Below, piece after piece: positions 15,401 through 24,256 of a stretch of 64,000 bases of DNA; position 1 is the first letter of the stretch; each line of letters opens with the position of its first letter. The translations under genes were made by a program, and so were the position numbers. Origin of the DNA: Icerya purchasi (lineage: Eukaryota; Arthropoda; Insecta; Hemiptera; Monophlebidae); the NCBI GenBank assembly GCA_039619475.1, contig CM077116.1, positions 20,425,443 through 20,489,442 of the forward strand, read 5' to 3'. Below the pieces are notes generated by a model. That model made no database searches, was not told the origin of the DNA, and worked only from the letters and a program-made list of their open reading frames with translations.

Positions 15401-17634
15401 TATTTTGTGGTAATTAATTTTTCAGTGGTTAATTTTTAAATTGTTGAAAACATGATAATTTTATTAATTTATTAATTTAATATCGGTCCATATATGCACA
15501 CAATCAGAAATGAAATGTTTACCGTTATTTAGTTGTTTTTTTTTCGATAAATTATAATTTAAAGCTTTTATTAAACAAATAAAAAAATCTAATATGTAAA
15601 GCTAACTTCAAGTTTTAGCAAATTTATCATCAAATGAAATAAAAGTGACCCATCTATTTTTTATTGACAATATTGCTTTTGTATTTTCTTTATAATAATT
15701 GTTTCCTTAATGGCATTCGTATATCGAAAATAGTTTCCAGGTACATTTATTTTTAACTGTAAAAATTGAAAGAGTTTTGTTTTCCTAAGTAGACTTTAAA
15801 AACATTTTTATGCTTTTTAGTATTAAATCTAAAATTGTTCGTTTCCTACACAAAGATTTTTGGAATTGTTTATACTTTCTATCATCAAGAAATAGTAATG
15901 AAAAATTTCACAGAACCATTTTCGAATTACACCTTTTAAAATTATACTTCCATAATTATAAAGTTTGATAAAAAAATATCGATGTAAAAATTGGAGCAAA
16001 TGTTGAATGTAATCGCTTCAAGAAATATTAATATCAAACGCATTGTTTATTAAAAATATAATTGATTTTACCAAAAAACAAAAGAGATGAAAACGGAATG
16101 AATATGAATTCGAAATAAGGAAGTGATTTTTCTTACAATATGCTGAAAGTTATAATAAAAAGTGAAATAATAGAAGATGTATACAAATTCGAAAACCTGC
16201 TTTAATTGCAATCAACGATGTGATTAAAAGCAGTATATGCTTATAACCACGAAATCAAGAACGACATTACGCAGTTGGAGGTTATTAAAATTAGGGTGAG
16301 AGAAGTTGAAGAACGGCGGTTACTAATAAAAGAGAAGAACTGGGAAGAGAAAAAATTACTGAACCAGATGAATATTATGTAAAAAAAGAAAATATAAAGG
16401 CAAGGTAAAGAGAGAGAAAAAGAAAATTAAGGAGAAAGGTGAAAAAGCCAAAAACAAGCAATTGGAAAAAAAGGATATTCTTTATCTGAAATCGGTTGGA
16501 ATTACTTGTGCAAAGTACAGCCGATAAAAAAAAAAAAAAACTATTTGCTTCACAAAAGATATTAAATTTATACGGCTATGATGTTCAATCAATAAGACCA
16601 GACCACTCGATAAGGTAAAATTAACTGAAGAATATATAGATACATGAACTACAGCTAAGAAGGTGGTTCTTTTCAATGTAAACGAATGAAATTTACTTTC
16701 GAGTCAATTGTAGAAAGTCAAGGTAGCTGTGGATTATCATAAACGTAGCAGTTTGATGCACTATGTGATGATTTGTGAAAAAAAAATTCGATGCATGAAA
16801 ATAGTTGTTAAAAGTATAGAAGATATTGCATAACAGCAAACATACCTTAGATGAAAAAACCTGGGGAAAAAATGATGAAATATAGTTTTTCGAATGTTAA
16901 TAAATAAGATTTGCGGTCTTATTAGGTCCCAAAACATTGGATTTATTTGTAATATCACGTTTTTATTATTTTTGAGTAGATGTTTTAGAATATTGAATTG
17001 AGCTGTACTTTTTTATCTTTTTCATTATCGTAATTTTTTCTTTGGAATGTTGGGTATCGCCATCATAACTACTTTTCTCCTCTTCCGTTAATCGTTATTT
17101 GTCTCTAGACATGGTGGTCCGATGATATATGGTTACAAACACGTTAAAAAAAAATCATTTATTTTTTCTTCTATGTATCTAATAATTTACATGACTTGAC
17201 ATCACTTTTGGATATTTTTTTTTCATTCACCTTTCACAATCATCTATACTAGCTTCCTTTTTCAGTGTTTTTTTTTTTTTTTTGGTCAATTTAAACTTCC
17301 CACGAATCAGTGAGTAAAAGATGTAAACTTAACGTCAATGTTTTTACAAACAATATATATGTATATATATGCAACACGGACATAAAAATTTCATGTGAAA
17401 CTTTTTAGAGCAGCAATAGAGAGCCATGTTGCCCGCTAAATTTAATGAAACATTATTTAAAGTCATATAATGCTAAACACGATTAGTTACTAATTTCGCT
17501 TTTATATGTGTACAGTTTTAATCAGCATAAACCGTTATTATATTTGTTTCGGTTTCAGTGAAATGTTATTGGGGCCGGTACCATCAAATTTCACTTTTGT
17601 TCCTAAACATAAAGCGAACGCGTTGCAAGGATAA
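339..17634 (+). CDS. Dus3l: tRNA-dihydrouridine(47) synthase [NAD(P)(+)]-like (DUS3/DUS3L), 3' part of the gene
   Basis: Seven coding exons, joined 339-400, 10015-10131, 11810-11986, 12554-12694, 13285-13458, 14695-14876 and 17559-17634, encode the C-terminal 308 residues of a DUS3-type enzyme. Known role: an FMN-dependent enzyme that reduces uridine 47 in the variable loop of tRNA (and some mRNA uridines) using NAD(P)H. Seen in order: the block ending [13 protein letters not shown] with the expected catalytic Cys; [81 protein letters not shown]; and the closing FVPKHKANA. All junctions are GT/AG and the frame stays open. The N-terminal region, including the CCCH zinc fingers of the family, lies upstream of the window. 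The 9.6-kb intron after the first exon holds several transposon remnants. The order of conserved blocks matches the family throughout, so the call is firm. Confidence 0.95.
3543..4400 (-). pseudogene. Broken mariner-like transposon copy
   Basis: Reading the minus strand, positions 4070 down to 3560 encode the C-terminal half of a mariner transposase: [24 protein letters not shown], then NAPVHSS and APYSPD around the second and third catalytic positions, ending near FWAGL. Positions 4223 to 4110 resemble the N-terminal helix-turn-helix ([11 protein letters not shown]), so the middle of the gene is deleted. Several stops and frameshifts are present. At the left end, 3545 onwards (cgaggcctgcccagaaagta) looks like a mariner terminal inverted repeat next to a TA. 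I found no matching inverted copy on the right near 4400, so that end is truncated or decayed. It is unrelated in sequence to the mariner at 30744. Confidence 0.7.
5868..6310. repeat. Dispersed repeat family A, copy 1
   Basis: It aligns by eye with 22088-23062. Both start with an imperfect palindrome around ATTCCGTA...TACG, continue with a shared block (aataagatggtttagatacgac here, aataagacggttcggaaacgac there), a shared caattaaaattctcttt block, and a downstream unit with tttccaactttgaagtta, an A/T tract and ttcttaacgaacctttt. No protein-coding signal. It lies inside the DUS3L intron. It could be a non-autonomous transposon or a satellite fragment. Confidence 0.6.
9375..9660 (+). mobile_element. 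3' fragment of an I-like LINE with poly(A) tail
   Basis: A heavily 5'-truncated copy. Translation around 9377-9450 gives [17 protein letters not shown] and [13 protein letters not shown], matching the C-terminal CxxxH...C region of the LINE at 32887-36325 (VCDANHVLFEC). After a short 3' UTR it ends in GTCCTTAGCCGACATGCTC followed by a run of A to about 9661. The shared end and the A tail support insertion by target-primed reverse transcription. It lies in the DUS3L intron in sense orientation. Confidence 0.75.
10015..10131 (+). CDS. Dus3l: DUS3L exon with catalytic GCP motif
   Basis: Acceptor TTGTAG and donor GTAAGC give 39 codons in phase 0. It contains TLTKCVQLL and [17 protein letters not shown]; the Cys of GCP is the general-acid cysteine known in Dus enzymes. 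Confidence 0.95.
10370..10703 (-). repeat. Probable tRNA-derived SINE
   Basis: On the minus strand from 10703 the sequence begins GGTCGTCGCGATAGCCTAG and continues with TTGTTAGAACGCTTGACTTCCGA and TGGAGGTTACAAG. It resembles a degenerate tRNA head with A box TAGCCTAGTTG and anticodon-arm-like sequence, but lacks a good B box and acceptor pairing. A GC-richer body unlike the surrounding intron follows, including TGGAAAGCAATGGAAAACC. A real tRNA gene is unlikely. It lies between DUS3L exons. Confidence 0.45.
11810..11986 (+). CDS. Dus3l: DUS3L exon with [11 protein letters not shown]
   Basis: Acceptor TTATTAG, donor GTAAGA, 59 codons in phase 0. It starts [11 protein letters not shown], the loop after the catalytic cysteine, and contains the FMN/substrate-binding stretch [11 protein letters not shown] with the invariant K and R. 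Confidence 0.95.
12554..12694 (+). CDS. Dus3l: DUS3L exon with HGRTREQ and FGNGDI
   Basis: Acceptor CTTTAG, donor GTACTA (weaker than the others), 47 codons in phase 0. [16 protein letters not shown] carries the conserved His-Gly-Arg; LFGNGDI is the FMN-phosphate-binding region. Confidence 0.94.
13285..13458 (+). CDS. Dus3l: DUS3L exon with IARGAL
   Basis: Acceptor TAACAG, donor GTAATA, 58 codons in phase 0. [20 protein letters not shown] is the end of the TIM barrel; YGLEHWGSD begins the C-terminal helical domain. Confidence 0.95.
14695..14876 (+). CDS. Dus3l: DUS3L exon of helical domain
   Basis: Acceptor ATGTAG, donor GTATTA, 60 codons plus two bases. [39 protein letters not shown] and DWIRI are typical of the tRNA-contacting helical domain. 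The split codon is completed at 17559 as Ser. Confidence 0.95.
16200..16700 (+). pseudogene. Coding-like remnant, Lys/Glu-rich, unrecognised
   Basis: Inside the last DUS3L intron. One frame reads [22 protein letters not shown] then a Lys/Glu-rich stretch of coiled-coil type, [17 protein letters not shown], a stop, and after a one-frame change [13 protein letters not shown]. Stops and frameshifts rule out a live gene. Composition and preserved peptide-like stretches suggest an old transposon or retrogene protein. I cannot assign a family. Confidence 0.35.
17559..17634 (+). CDS. Dus3l: DUS3L terminal coding exon
   Basis: Acceptor GGTTTCAG. One base completes Ser, then [20 protein letters not shown] and ALQG followed by TAA at 17632-17634. 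The closing FVPKHKANA is the conserved C-terminus of DUS3 proteins. Confidence 0.95.
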
Positions 17635-18960
17635 TTTAAAACAAAAAACAACAGAACATTCTCACCTTCAGTTGCGGTTGCTTCTCAGCATTTAGTTGGT
17701 TTGGAAGTTTTACCATTTATTCTCTTCGGCGAATGGTAAAGCCGAAACAACTAAAATTTATTACTATATTTTACAGTGAAGGAGCGAAAATGTTAAAGAA
17801 GAGTGTTGATTATAAATCTTTTTCAGACTACTTTAAAGCGGTTATGATGATGTAAATGAAGGGACTATTTCTTTGTTTTAATTGTGTGCTTTATAATTAA
17901 TTCGTTTTAATGTTAATATTTTAATTTTTATTTACTCTTATAACAATTACAGAAAATTTGTTAAATTCAAATGTATATTTTTATTCAATATTCATATGAA
18001 TTCCGATTTTCGCACCGGTCGCAATTCCGCAACCACTTGATGTACACTTCCAATTTTTTACATAAAAATTTCTTGAATATTTTCCCGATAACCAATACAT
18101 AAAAAAATCATCGACCGGAAAAATAACCACACAAATTAACGGGCGCCGGTGAAACCTGCCGTGTCACACTGCATACAGCTTTTGCCGGTGGAGTATTAGG
18201 CTTTTGTTTTCTGCGATAACAATTTTATTTTAAAAAAAAAAAAAAATATTTATATTCTTTTTCTCCGGCAAAGATATTAACAAACTCACGGTCCCGCCTT
18301 TATAGCAGTCGAGCCTTGATATCTCGGTGATACCGCACGAGATGTTCAATAAAAGGAATACTTCTACCAGAAAAAAACGTGTATATTCGATCAGAACTAC
18401 ATGAATTTACCTTAAAAAATAACTATGAACGCGCGTACCAACAGTTGTTGAGCGACGACTAGAAATGTTTAACCAACTGTCTCAGCTAGCTGAATAATAA
18501 TCGAATATTACCTCATAATACACTTGATAAAAGTAATAACGGCGCATCGATGTTTCTAGAACATCTCCGAGTAATCTTTTCAACCGATGCCATATTGACT
18601 ACCCTGCCTGATTCTTACGGGATTTATAAACTTCCCTCGGCGCGGCTTTTAAGTGACGAGCATTCAGCCCAGACTCATACAGTCATCTCTGCCATCGGCC
18701 GCTACCAATAATACACAGACACACAGTCTCAACCTCGACACACTCGTCCGTTCGACCGCGCACGGCAATTTTGGTTTTAGCCGATATGCATCCTCGATAC
18801 ACACAGCCTGCAACTATGACAAATAAAACGGTGTTTGATAGATCGCGAATTAATGATTTTACCAAAGAATATTTTTATAATTCGAATACCGCCAAAAGAT
18901 CGCACTACAGGTACCGAATCCGTCTTAATATTAATGAAAGATTATTTAATTACTGATTTT
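17635..18960. other. DUS3L 3' UTR and intergenic stretch
   Basis: A 9-bp stem (TTTACCATT at 17709-17717 with AATGGTAAA at 17732-17740) lies in the probable 3' UTR. A possible polyadenylation signal AATAAA is at 18348. From 18250 to 18800 the sequence is less AT-rich than its surroundings. I recognise no gene, and short open frames near 18683-18956 look like chance. Confidence 0.4.
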
Positions 18961-18964
18961 GTAA

Positions 18965-19600
18965 GTATTCCTCCAAATTTTTTTTACTTTCTGCCAGCTT
19001 GGTAATATCATCGGTAAATCTCAGCATGATTATTGTTTCACTTTATATTGTGATATTAGTTTTCGTGTTATCCTTAATTTTATTTAATACTTTTTCGGTA
19101 TGCTCCCTATTTTTTTGTTATCTTGGCATCTCTGTTATTTTTTTCATACTTAATTGCTTCTGTTTGATTTTCATATAAGACTTCGATAATACGTCTAAGG
19201 ATATATCTCTTTTTGTAGTAATATAAACATCTTTTTTCAGTTATTATTGTCAGGTAATTTTTCCAGATTCACAAACGGCATATATATGTTTTTATTTTTG
19301 ACTATTCTTAATTCCTCTGCACATAATCCTTGTTCGGATTTTTGATTCAGGTAGGTTTAAGCAAATGATCTGGTAATTTCCATATGTTTGTTGCACTAAT
19401 ACGTTCTTTTTAAAGTAATTTCGCACGATATCAATATTACGTATTCTCTTTTTGTTGTAATACCTTTGCCACTGTTTTTCAACAATTCTGTTGGAATTCT
19501 ATCTATATCGGGAGTTTTTCTCGGCTTTAAATCTTTAAAAGCATAATTAAATTTTGTTCTTCTTATTTTACAGCCTACATTATCCTTGTCCACTTGGTCT
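18965..19600 (-). pseudogene. Decayed RTE-like LINE fragment (reverse transcriptase)
   Basis: Minus-strand translation gives FNYAFKDLKPRKTPDIDRIP then TELLKNSGK at 19545-19450, the fingers region (usually KAPGxDxIPAELL), and IIMLRFTDDITKLAES near 19025, the usual LRFADD active site with A changed to T. Many stops lie between. It is 5'-truncated and dead. Confidence 0.7.
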
Positions 19601-20239
19601 TCTTTTGTAAGACACCGTTGTAGTTTCCATTGTCAAAGTTCCTTTACATATTCTTTCTACCTATTGAGTTTTCTGACCATTCTTGTCTGTTACGTTATTA
19701 CTTTTCTTTTTAAAATCATTTCCCCTAACACATATTTTATCAACATTTTTCATCTATTTCTTCAGTTTCCATTCTTTGAAATACCATTTGCTATTCATTA
19801 TAATGCGGTTGTAGTCACTGTTCTCGTCAGTTTCAGGACTGTTCAGAAGTTTTTGCTTTACAACTAATTAATCAGTTTTATATTTTTCCTTACTTCTCGT
19901 AATTTTCTATGTATACTTTCGTTTGGAATGATTGGTAAGTAGGATGTTAGTAATTTTTCAGAGAATTCCGCTCGGTTTTTGTCTTCTGTTGTTTGTTGTG
20001 ATTAATCCATAAGATTCGACTGTTGAACTATCTTTGCCTTTTGCTACTACTGTATTTGTCTCCGATTAAAATTAAGGTATTTTAAAACTTCTGTTTTTTC
20101 ATGTTTTTAATAAATTATCATCTCTTTGTTTGATGATTGTATTTTTGAGTTTAGATTATAATTTTATTCGATTGTTTATTAGGAATAATTTAATGTTTTA
20201 TGAGCCATATCTCTTTTGTAAAGTTACTCTCCAGAAATT
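19600..20239. other. Unassigned AT-rich stretch
   Basis: T-rich on the plus strand. Open frames here lack any recognisable protein motif. It may be more decayed LINE sequence. Confidence 0.3.
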
Positions 20240-21935
20240 TTAGAACCAGGAATTGGACAATGGAGAATAAAACACGGCAATATAAAAACTGACCTTAAGG
20301 ACATTACAGAAATTTGGAGTGAATATTGTCAAACTTTGTACAGTAATACCCAGCCCAAGGAGACAACTGATAGAATGCGGAATGAAATGGATAAGGCTCT
20401 AGAAGACCTTGAACCGGACATACTGGCGAGTGAGGTTGAAGAAGCTGTCAAGTATCTTAAAATCAACAAAGCTGTGGGAAATGATGAAATACCTGCAGAG
20501 GTATTTAAACAAATTGGAAAGGCAGGAATTGCCAGAATTCACTTGATATGTAACACTATATGGGCGACTGGAGATTGGCCACAAGACTGGTATCAATCTG
20601 TATACACATACCTTTGTATAAGAAAGGAAAAACAACTAAGTGTGAAAATTATCGCACGATATCTCTTCTGTCGCATGACAGCAAGATAATGTTACGAATA
20701 CTAAATAACCGGATCTACGCGCATATGACGGAAGAAATACCTGAGGAACAAGCAGGCTTTATAAAACGACGAGGTACACAGGAGCAGATTCTTAACATAA
20801 CATTATTGATAGAAAAAGCACGCGAGTATAAAATACCTGTAATAATATGCTTTATAGATTACCAAAAAGCCTTCGATAATATTAAATGGCATAAACTTTG
20901 GGTAATACTAATTGAAATGGGTGCACCAAGACATATTGTGTATCTCATAAAGAAACTGTACTAGAACAATCGCAATATTGAACGTATCGACACTGCAAGA
21001 TCATGAGAGTTTCACGTTTAGAAAGGAGTCAGGCAAGACTGTGTGTTGTCGCCTATGCTCTTTAACTTGTACACAGAATATATAATGAGACTTGTTCTAG
21101 AGCAGTGGAATAGCGGAATAGTGATAGGAGGACGAAGAATAACAAATCTTAGATTTGCGGATGATACAACACTAATAGCTGCGGATATGAAAGAAATGGA
21201 AAAACTTCTAAATAAGCTGGAAAAAATTAGTATGCAGTATGGATTAAATATAAACAAAAATAAGACGAAAATAATGATTATCGATCATGGAAATACTATA
21301 CCATCCCATGAAAAGGCACTCGCCGGTTATGAAACTGTGGAAAGTTTCGTATATTTAGGGTCACTTTTAGAGAACAAAGGAGGCTCCGAAGGTTAAACAA
21401 GACGGAGAATCGAAATTGCCAGAAGCGCCATGATAAGGATGAACAAAATTTGGAAAGACAACTCCATTAGAAAAAAGGTCAAAATTAAACTTGTCCAGAC
21501 GCTTGTATTTTCCATTGTGTTATATGCAGCGGAGGCGTGGACTTTAAAAAAATTGGACAGAAGAAAAATCGACAGTTTCGAAATATGGTGCTGGAGACGA
21601 CTCCTTAGAATTCCATGGACCGCAAAGCGCACAAATGAATCGGTGTTGCAGGAAGTCGGTGTCACAGAAAGGTTGTCAGCGATTGTCACAATGAGAGTGC
21701 TGAAATTCTTCGGACATATAATAAGAAACCAGGAGGGAATGGAACGCACGTTGGTCATGGGAAAGATTAATGGAAAACGACCACCACGTAAGAGATGGAC
21801 AGATGTTGTATTGCATACAACAGGATTGTCATTCGCACAATGCGTACGTCAATCAGATCGTGACAAATGGCAGAAAATCACAAAATCACTGGTGGATTAA
21901 ATGTTAATCACGATACCCCACCTGGGATGACGACT
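20240..21935 (+). pseudogene. RTE-like LINE copy, 5'-truncated, with broken ORF2
   Basis: Reading the plus strand: LKINKAVGNDEIPAEVFKQI (fingers), PLYKKGKTTKCENYRTISLL, EEQAGFIKRRGTQEQI, FIDYQKAFDNIKW (first catalytic Asp), VRQDCVLSPMLFNLY, LRFADDTTLIAA (catalytic FADD at about 21150), GLNINKNKTK, YLGSLLENKG, then the C-terminal WCWRRLLRIPWTAKR, FFGHIIRNQEG and NGKRPPRKRWTD, with stop at 21898-21900. Defects: one frameshift near 20600 and in-frame stops at 20962, about 21001, about 21016 and 21394. The endonuclease domain is missing, so the copy is 5'-truncated near 20240. The C-terminus is typical of RTE elements of insects. Confidence 0.85.
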
Positions 21936-22087
21936 GTAGATGATGAGATCTCTTTTGAGAATGATTTCGACAACTGCGGTTTTTTTGCATCTCCCGAATT
22001 TATAAATCTGTAATCTCTGTTCCAGAGATCCCCATCGTCTATTCAGTTTACCCAACTTATTCATAGCACATTTATATTCGGTTTTTA

Positions 22088-23062
22088 GGATTCCGTACAC
22101 ATATAATGTACGGAATCATAATAAGACGGTTCGGAAACGACAAAGATATTCAATTAAAATATGCAATAACTCACGGACGGTTAGACTTATAAACTTCAAA
22201 ATTGAATCATAAATTACAATTAAAATTTTCTTTAAGACAGTCTATAACTTCAAGCTAACTGATTACCCTGGATGACAAAAAAAACCCAAAACGGTCAAGA
22301 ATATAGGTGTATAATATGGAATTTAAAACGACTTCAAAAATCATTTAAAAATTCGTAACTCATCACCAGGTAACCTCTTAAAAGTGAAATTCAAAATATA
22401 AAACAAAACGCCGAAACCATTTCATAAAATCAAAAAATTAGGTTAAAAAATTTTGAAACCTCTCTTTTTGGGCTAAAAACAGCAAAAAAAAAAAAGTTCA
22501 CATAAGTAATATCCAAAGTAACAAAGTTGAGAAAACCAAAACGTATCTCAAACATATGCATAAAGGACTGCTTTATAGGAAATGTATATTTAGACGCCAA
22601 AAGTTCGAAAGTTTTGAAAAATAATATTTTTTTTTCGGATATGTGATTTATTTTTGGAAAGAATGCTATTTTCCGAGAATGAAAACGTATTTCATTTCCT
22701 TAACGAAACTTTTGAAGTTGGCGAAAAGTTCAAAAAAGCCCAAAAATTTACGTGTAGTGCCTCCTCTCACGGCGCGAATATTATAGCTAAAAATTTTGAA
22801 CAAGATTAAAAATATGCACATCCCCGTATATTTCTATAGTTTGGAACATCCGAGTTTCCAACTTTAATATTATGCCCTCGAGACTCGATAGCTCTAAATG
22901 TTGAAAATAAAATTTTTTTTTTTTCCTCGGCATATGATATATTGTTGGAAGGATCACTTTATTTTTCAGGAACGAAACCGTATTTTATTTCTTTCATAAA
23001 ACTTTCGAAGTTGGCGAAAACTTCAAAAAAGCGCGAAAAATTACATGCCCCCTGCTTGTGCC
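22088..23062. repeat. Dispersed repeat family A, copy 2, with internal tandem units
   Basis: It starts with a perfect hairpin, GATTCCGTACA and TGTACGGAATC around a 7-nt loop. After a block shared with 5868-6310, two related units follow (about 22560-22780 and 22860-23062), each with a T-tract, a tatgtgattta or tatgatatatt block, tttcatttccttaacgaaac or a variant, gaagttggcgaaaa and ttcaaaaaagc. No coding signal. Confidence 0.6.
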
Positions 23063-23529
23063 GCAAAACTTTAGATTTGCTTGTTTTGAATTTTGTATTA
23101 TGTTAATGTAAATTATAGTTATCTTTAATTTAACATGCGAAATCCTCAACACATGGAACATCATGCTTGACTGAAGTTGTTTTATTTAGACTTTAATGTT
23201 ATACGGTTTTCTTTGTTCAAGTGATCTGATGTTCTATATCTTTTATCTAATTCATCTACAATTACTGCGGTTTTGTCTGTTGGTGATCTGAGAAGCTCTG
23301 CTTTTTCCTACCGAACTCGATTCCCTAAATGTTCAGAGCATCTTTGCCGGCGTTTCAATTTTTTACTTAACTCGTTATGCTATTAATTCTACAAAGCGTA
23401 ATAAAGTAGTTTCCTGTTATTTTCCTCATTGTAATGTCGTCAATTAATTAAAAAAATATCCTATCTTTGATCTTCCTGTCGTTATTTTTCTTGAGCTCCA
23501 AGAAGGTGCTAGTAACAACTGTTTTCTTT
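23063..23529. other. Unassigned stretch upstream of hAT fragment
   Basis: T-rich, no convincing reading frame. It may contain further decayed transposase sequence belonging to the fragment that follows. Confidence 0.3.
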
Positions 23530-23761
23530 TTCTAAGGATGAATATCTTGCATTTTACAAACATGCTCTGTCGATGGTTTCGCTATTTGGAAACACTAATG
23601 CGTGTGCACAGCTTTTTAGTCACATGAAGAACATCGAATCATACGTGAAAATACGAATTACCCATGTTCACTTGGAAAACTGTTTACGTGCAGCGACAAT
23701 CTCAGTCAAGGTCAATATAGATGCACTTAGTTCTGCAAAAGGAGGTCAGACATTTCATTGA
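23530..23761 (+). pseudogene. C-terminal fragment of a GTF2IRD2/ZBED-like hAT transposase
   Basis: The frame reads EYLAFYKHALSMVSLFGNTN, then ACAQLFSHMKNIES, HLENCLRAATISVK and NIDALSS before a TGA. This is the hAT dimerisation region as seen in GTF2IRD2-like proteins (FGSTYVCEQLFS-type). Only the last approximately 75 residues are preserved, so it is a dead fragment. Confidence 0.65.
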
Positions 23762-24088
23762 ACTAAAACATTTTTAAATTGCCTAATAAGTATGTTTGAT
23801 TCCCAGTTATGTTTTATTTTTTTCAAAAAAAGTAGATATACATATTTCTCTTTTTCTTTTACATTAAACGGGACCAGCGTTTGACCACCATCTCACCTGC
23901 TGGGAAGCATCGATGTGGTCAAGCTGTGGCACGTTTGCTTATTTACTTTAATTAACGTAAAAAAAGAACACATTGCGTGGCCTGGCGGAAATATTATTTT
24001 TGAAATTTGGACCAGTTGTTAAAATGGCCATCCATATACTACACGCTATAATTAATTATTAAATATTAACTTCATTATAATTGGTGTA

Positions 24089-24256
24089 TTATTCTTCGGC
24101 TGAGGACGACTGAATTGGTATATCAGGCCACATGCAATCACAACCAGCTGCTATGATTTCTTTGGCATTTTCCCAGCAATCACGATCGTATCGTTTCCTT
24201 GTTATGTATATAGTTTGAACTCTTTGCACGCACCTAAATCCTGGACGCATACATAT
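24089..24256 (-). CDS. Cystine-knot gene exon 4 (terminal coding exon)
   Basis: Acceptor GCTTGTAG at 24257 upward; 55 codons and TAA (24089-24091). ICMRPGFRCVQRVQTIYITR, KRYDRDCWENAKEIIAAGCD and CMWPDIPIQ hold five of the seven cysteines, ending in the CxC typical of cystine knots. Confidence 0.85.
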   Translation of the reverse strand: MCMRPGFRCVQRVQTIYITRKRYDRDCWENAKEIIAAGCDCMWPDIPIQSSSAEE

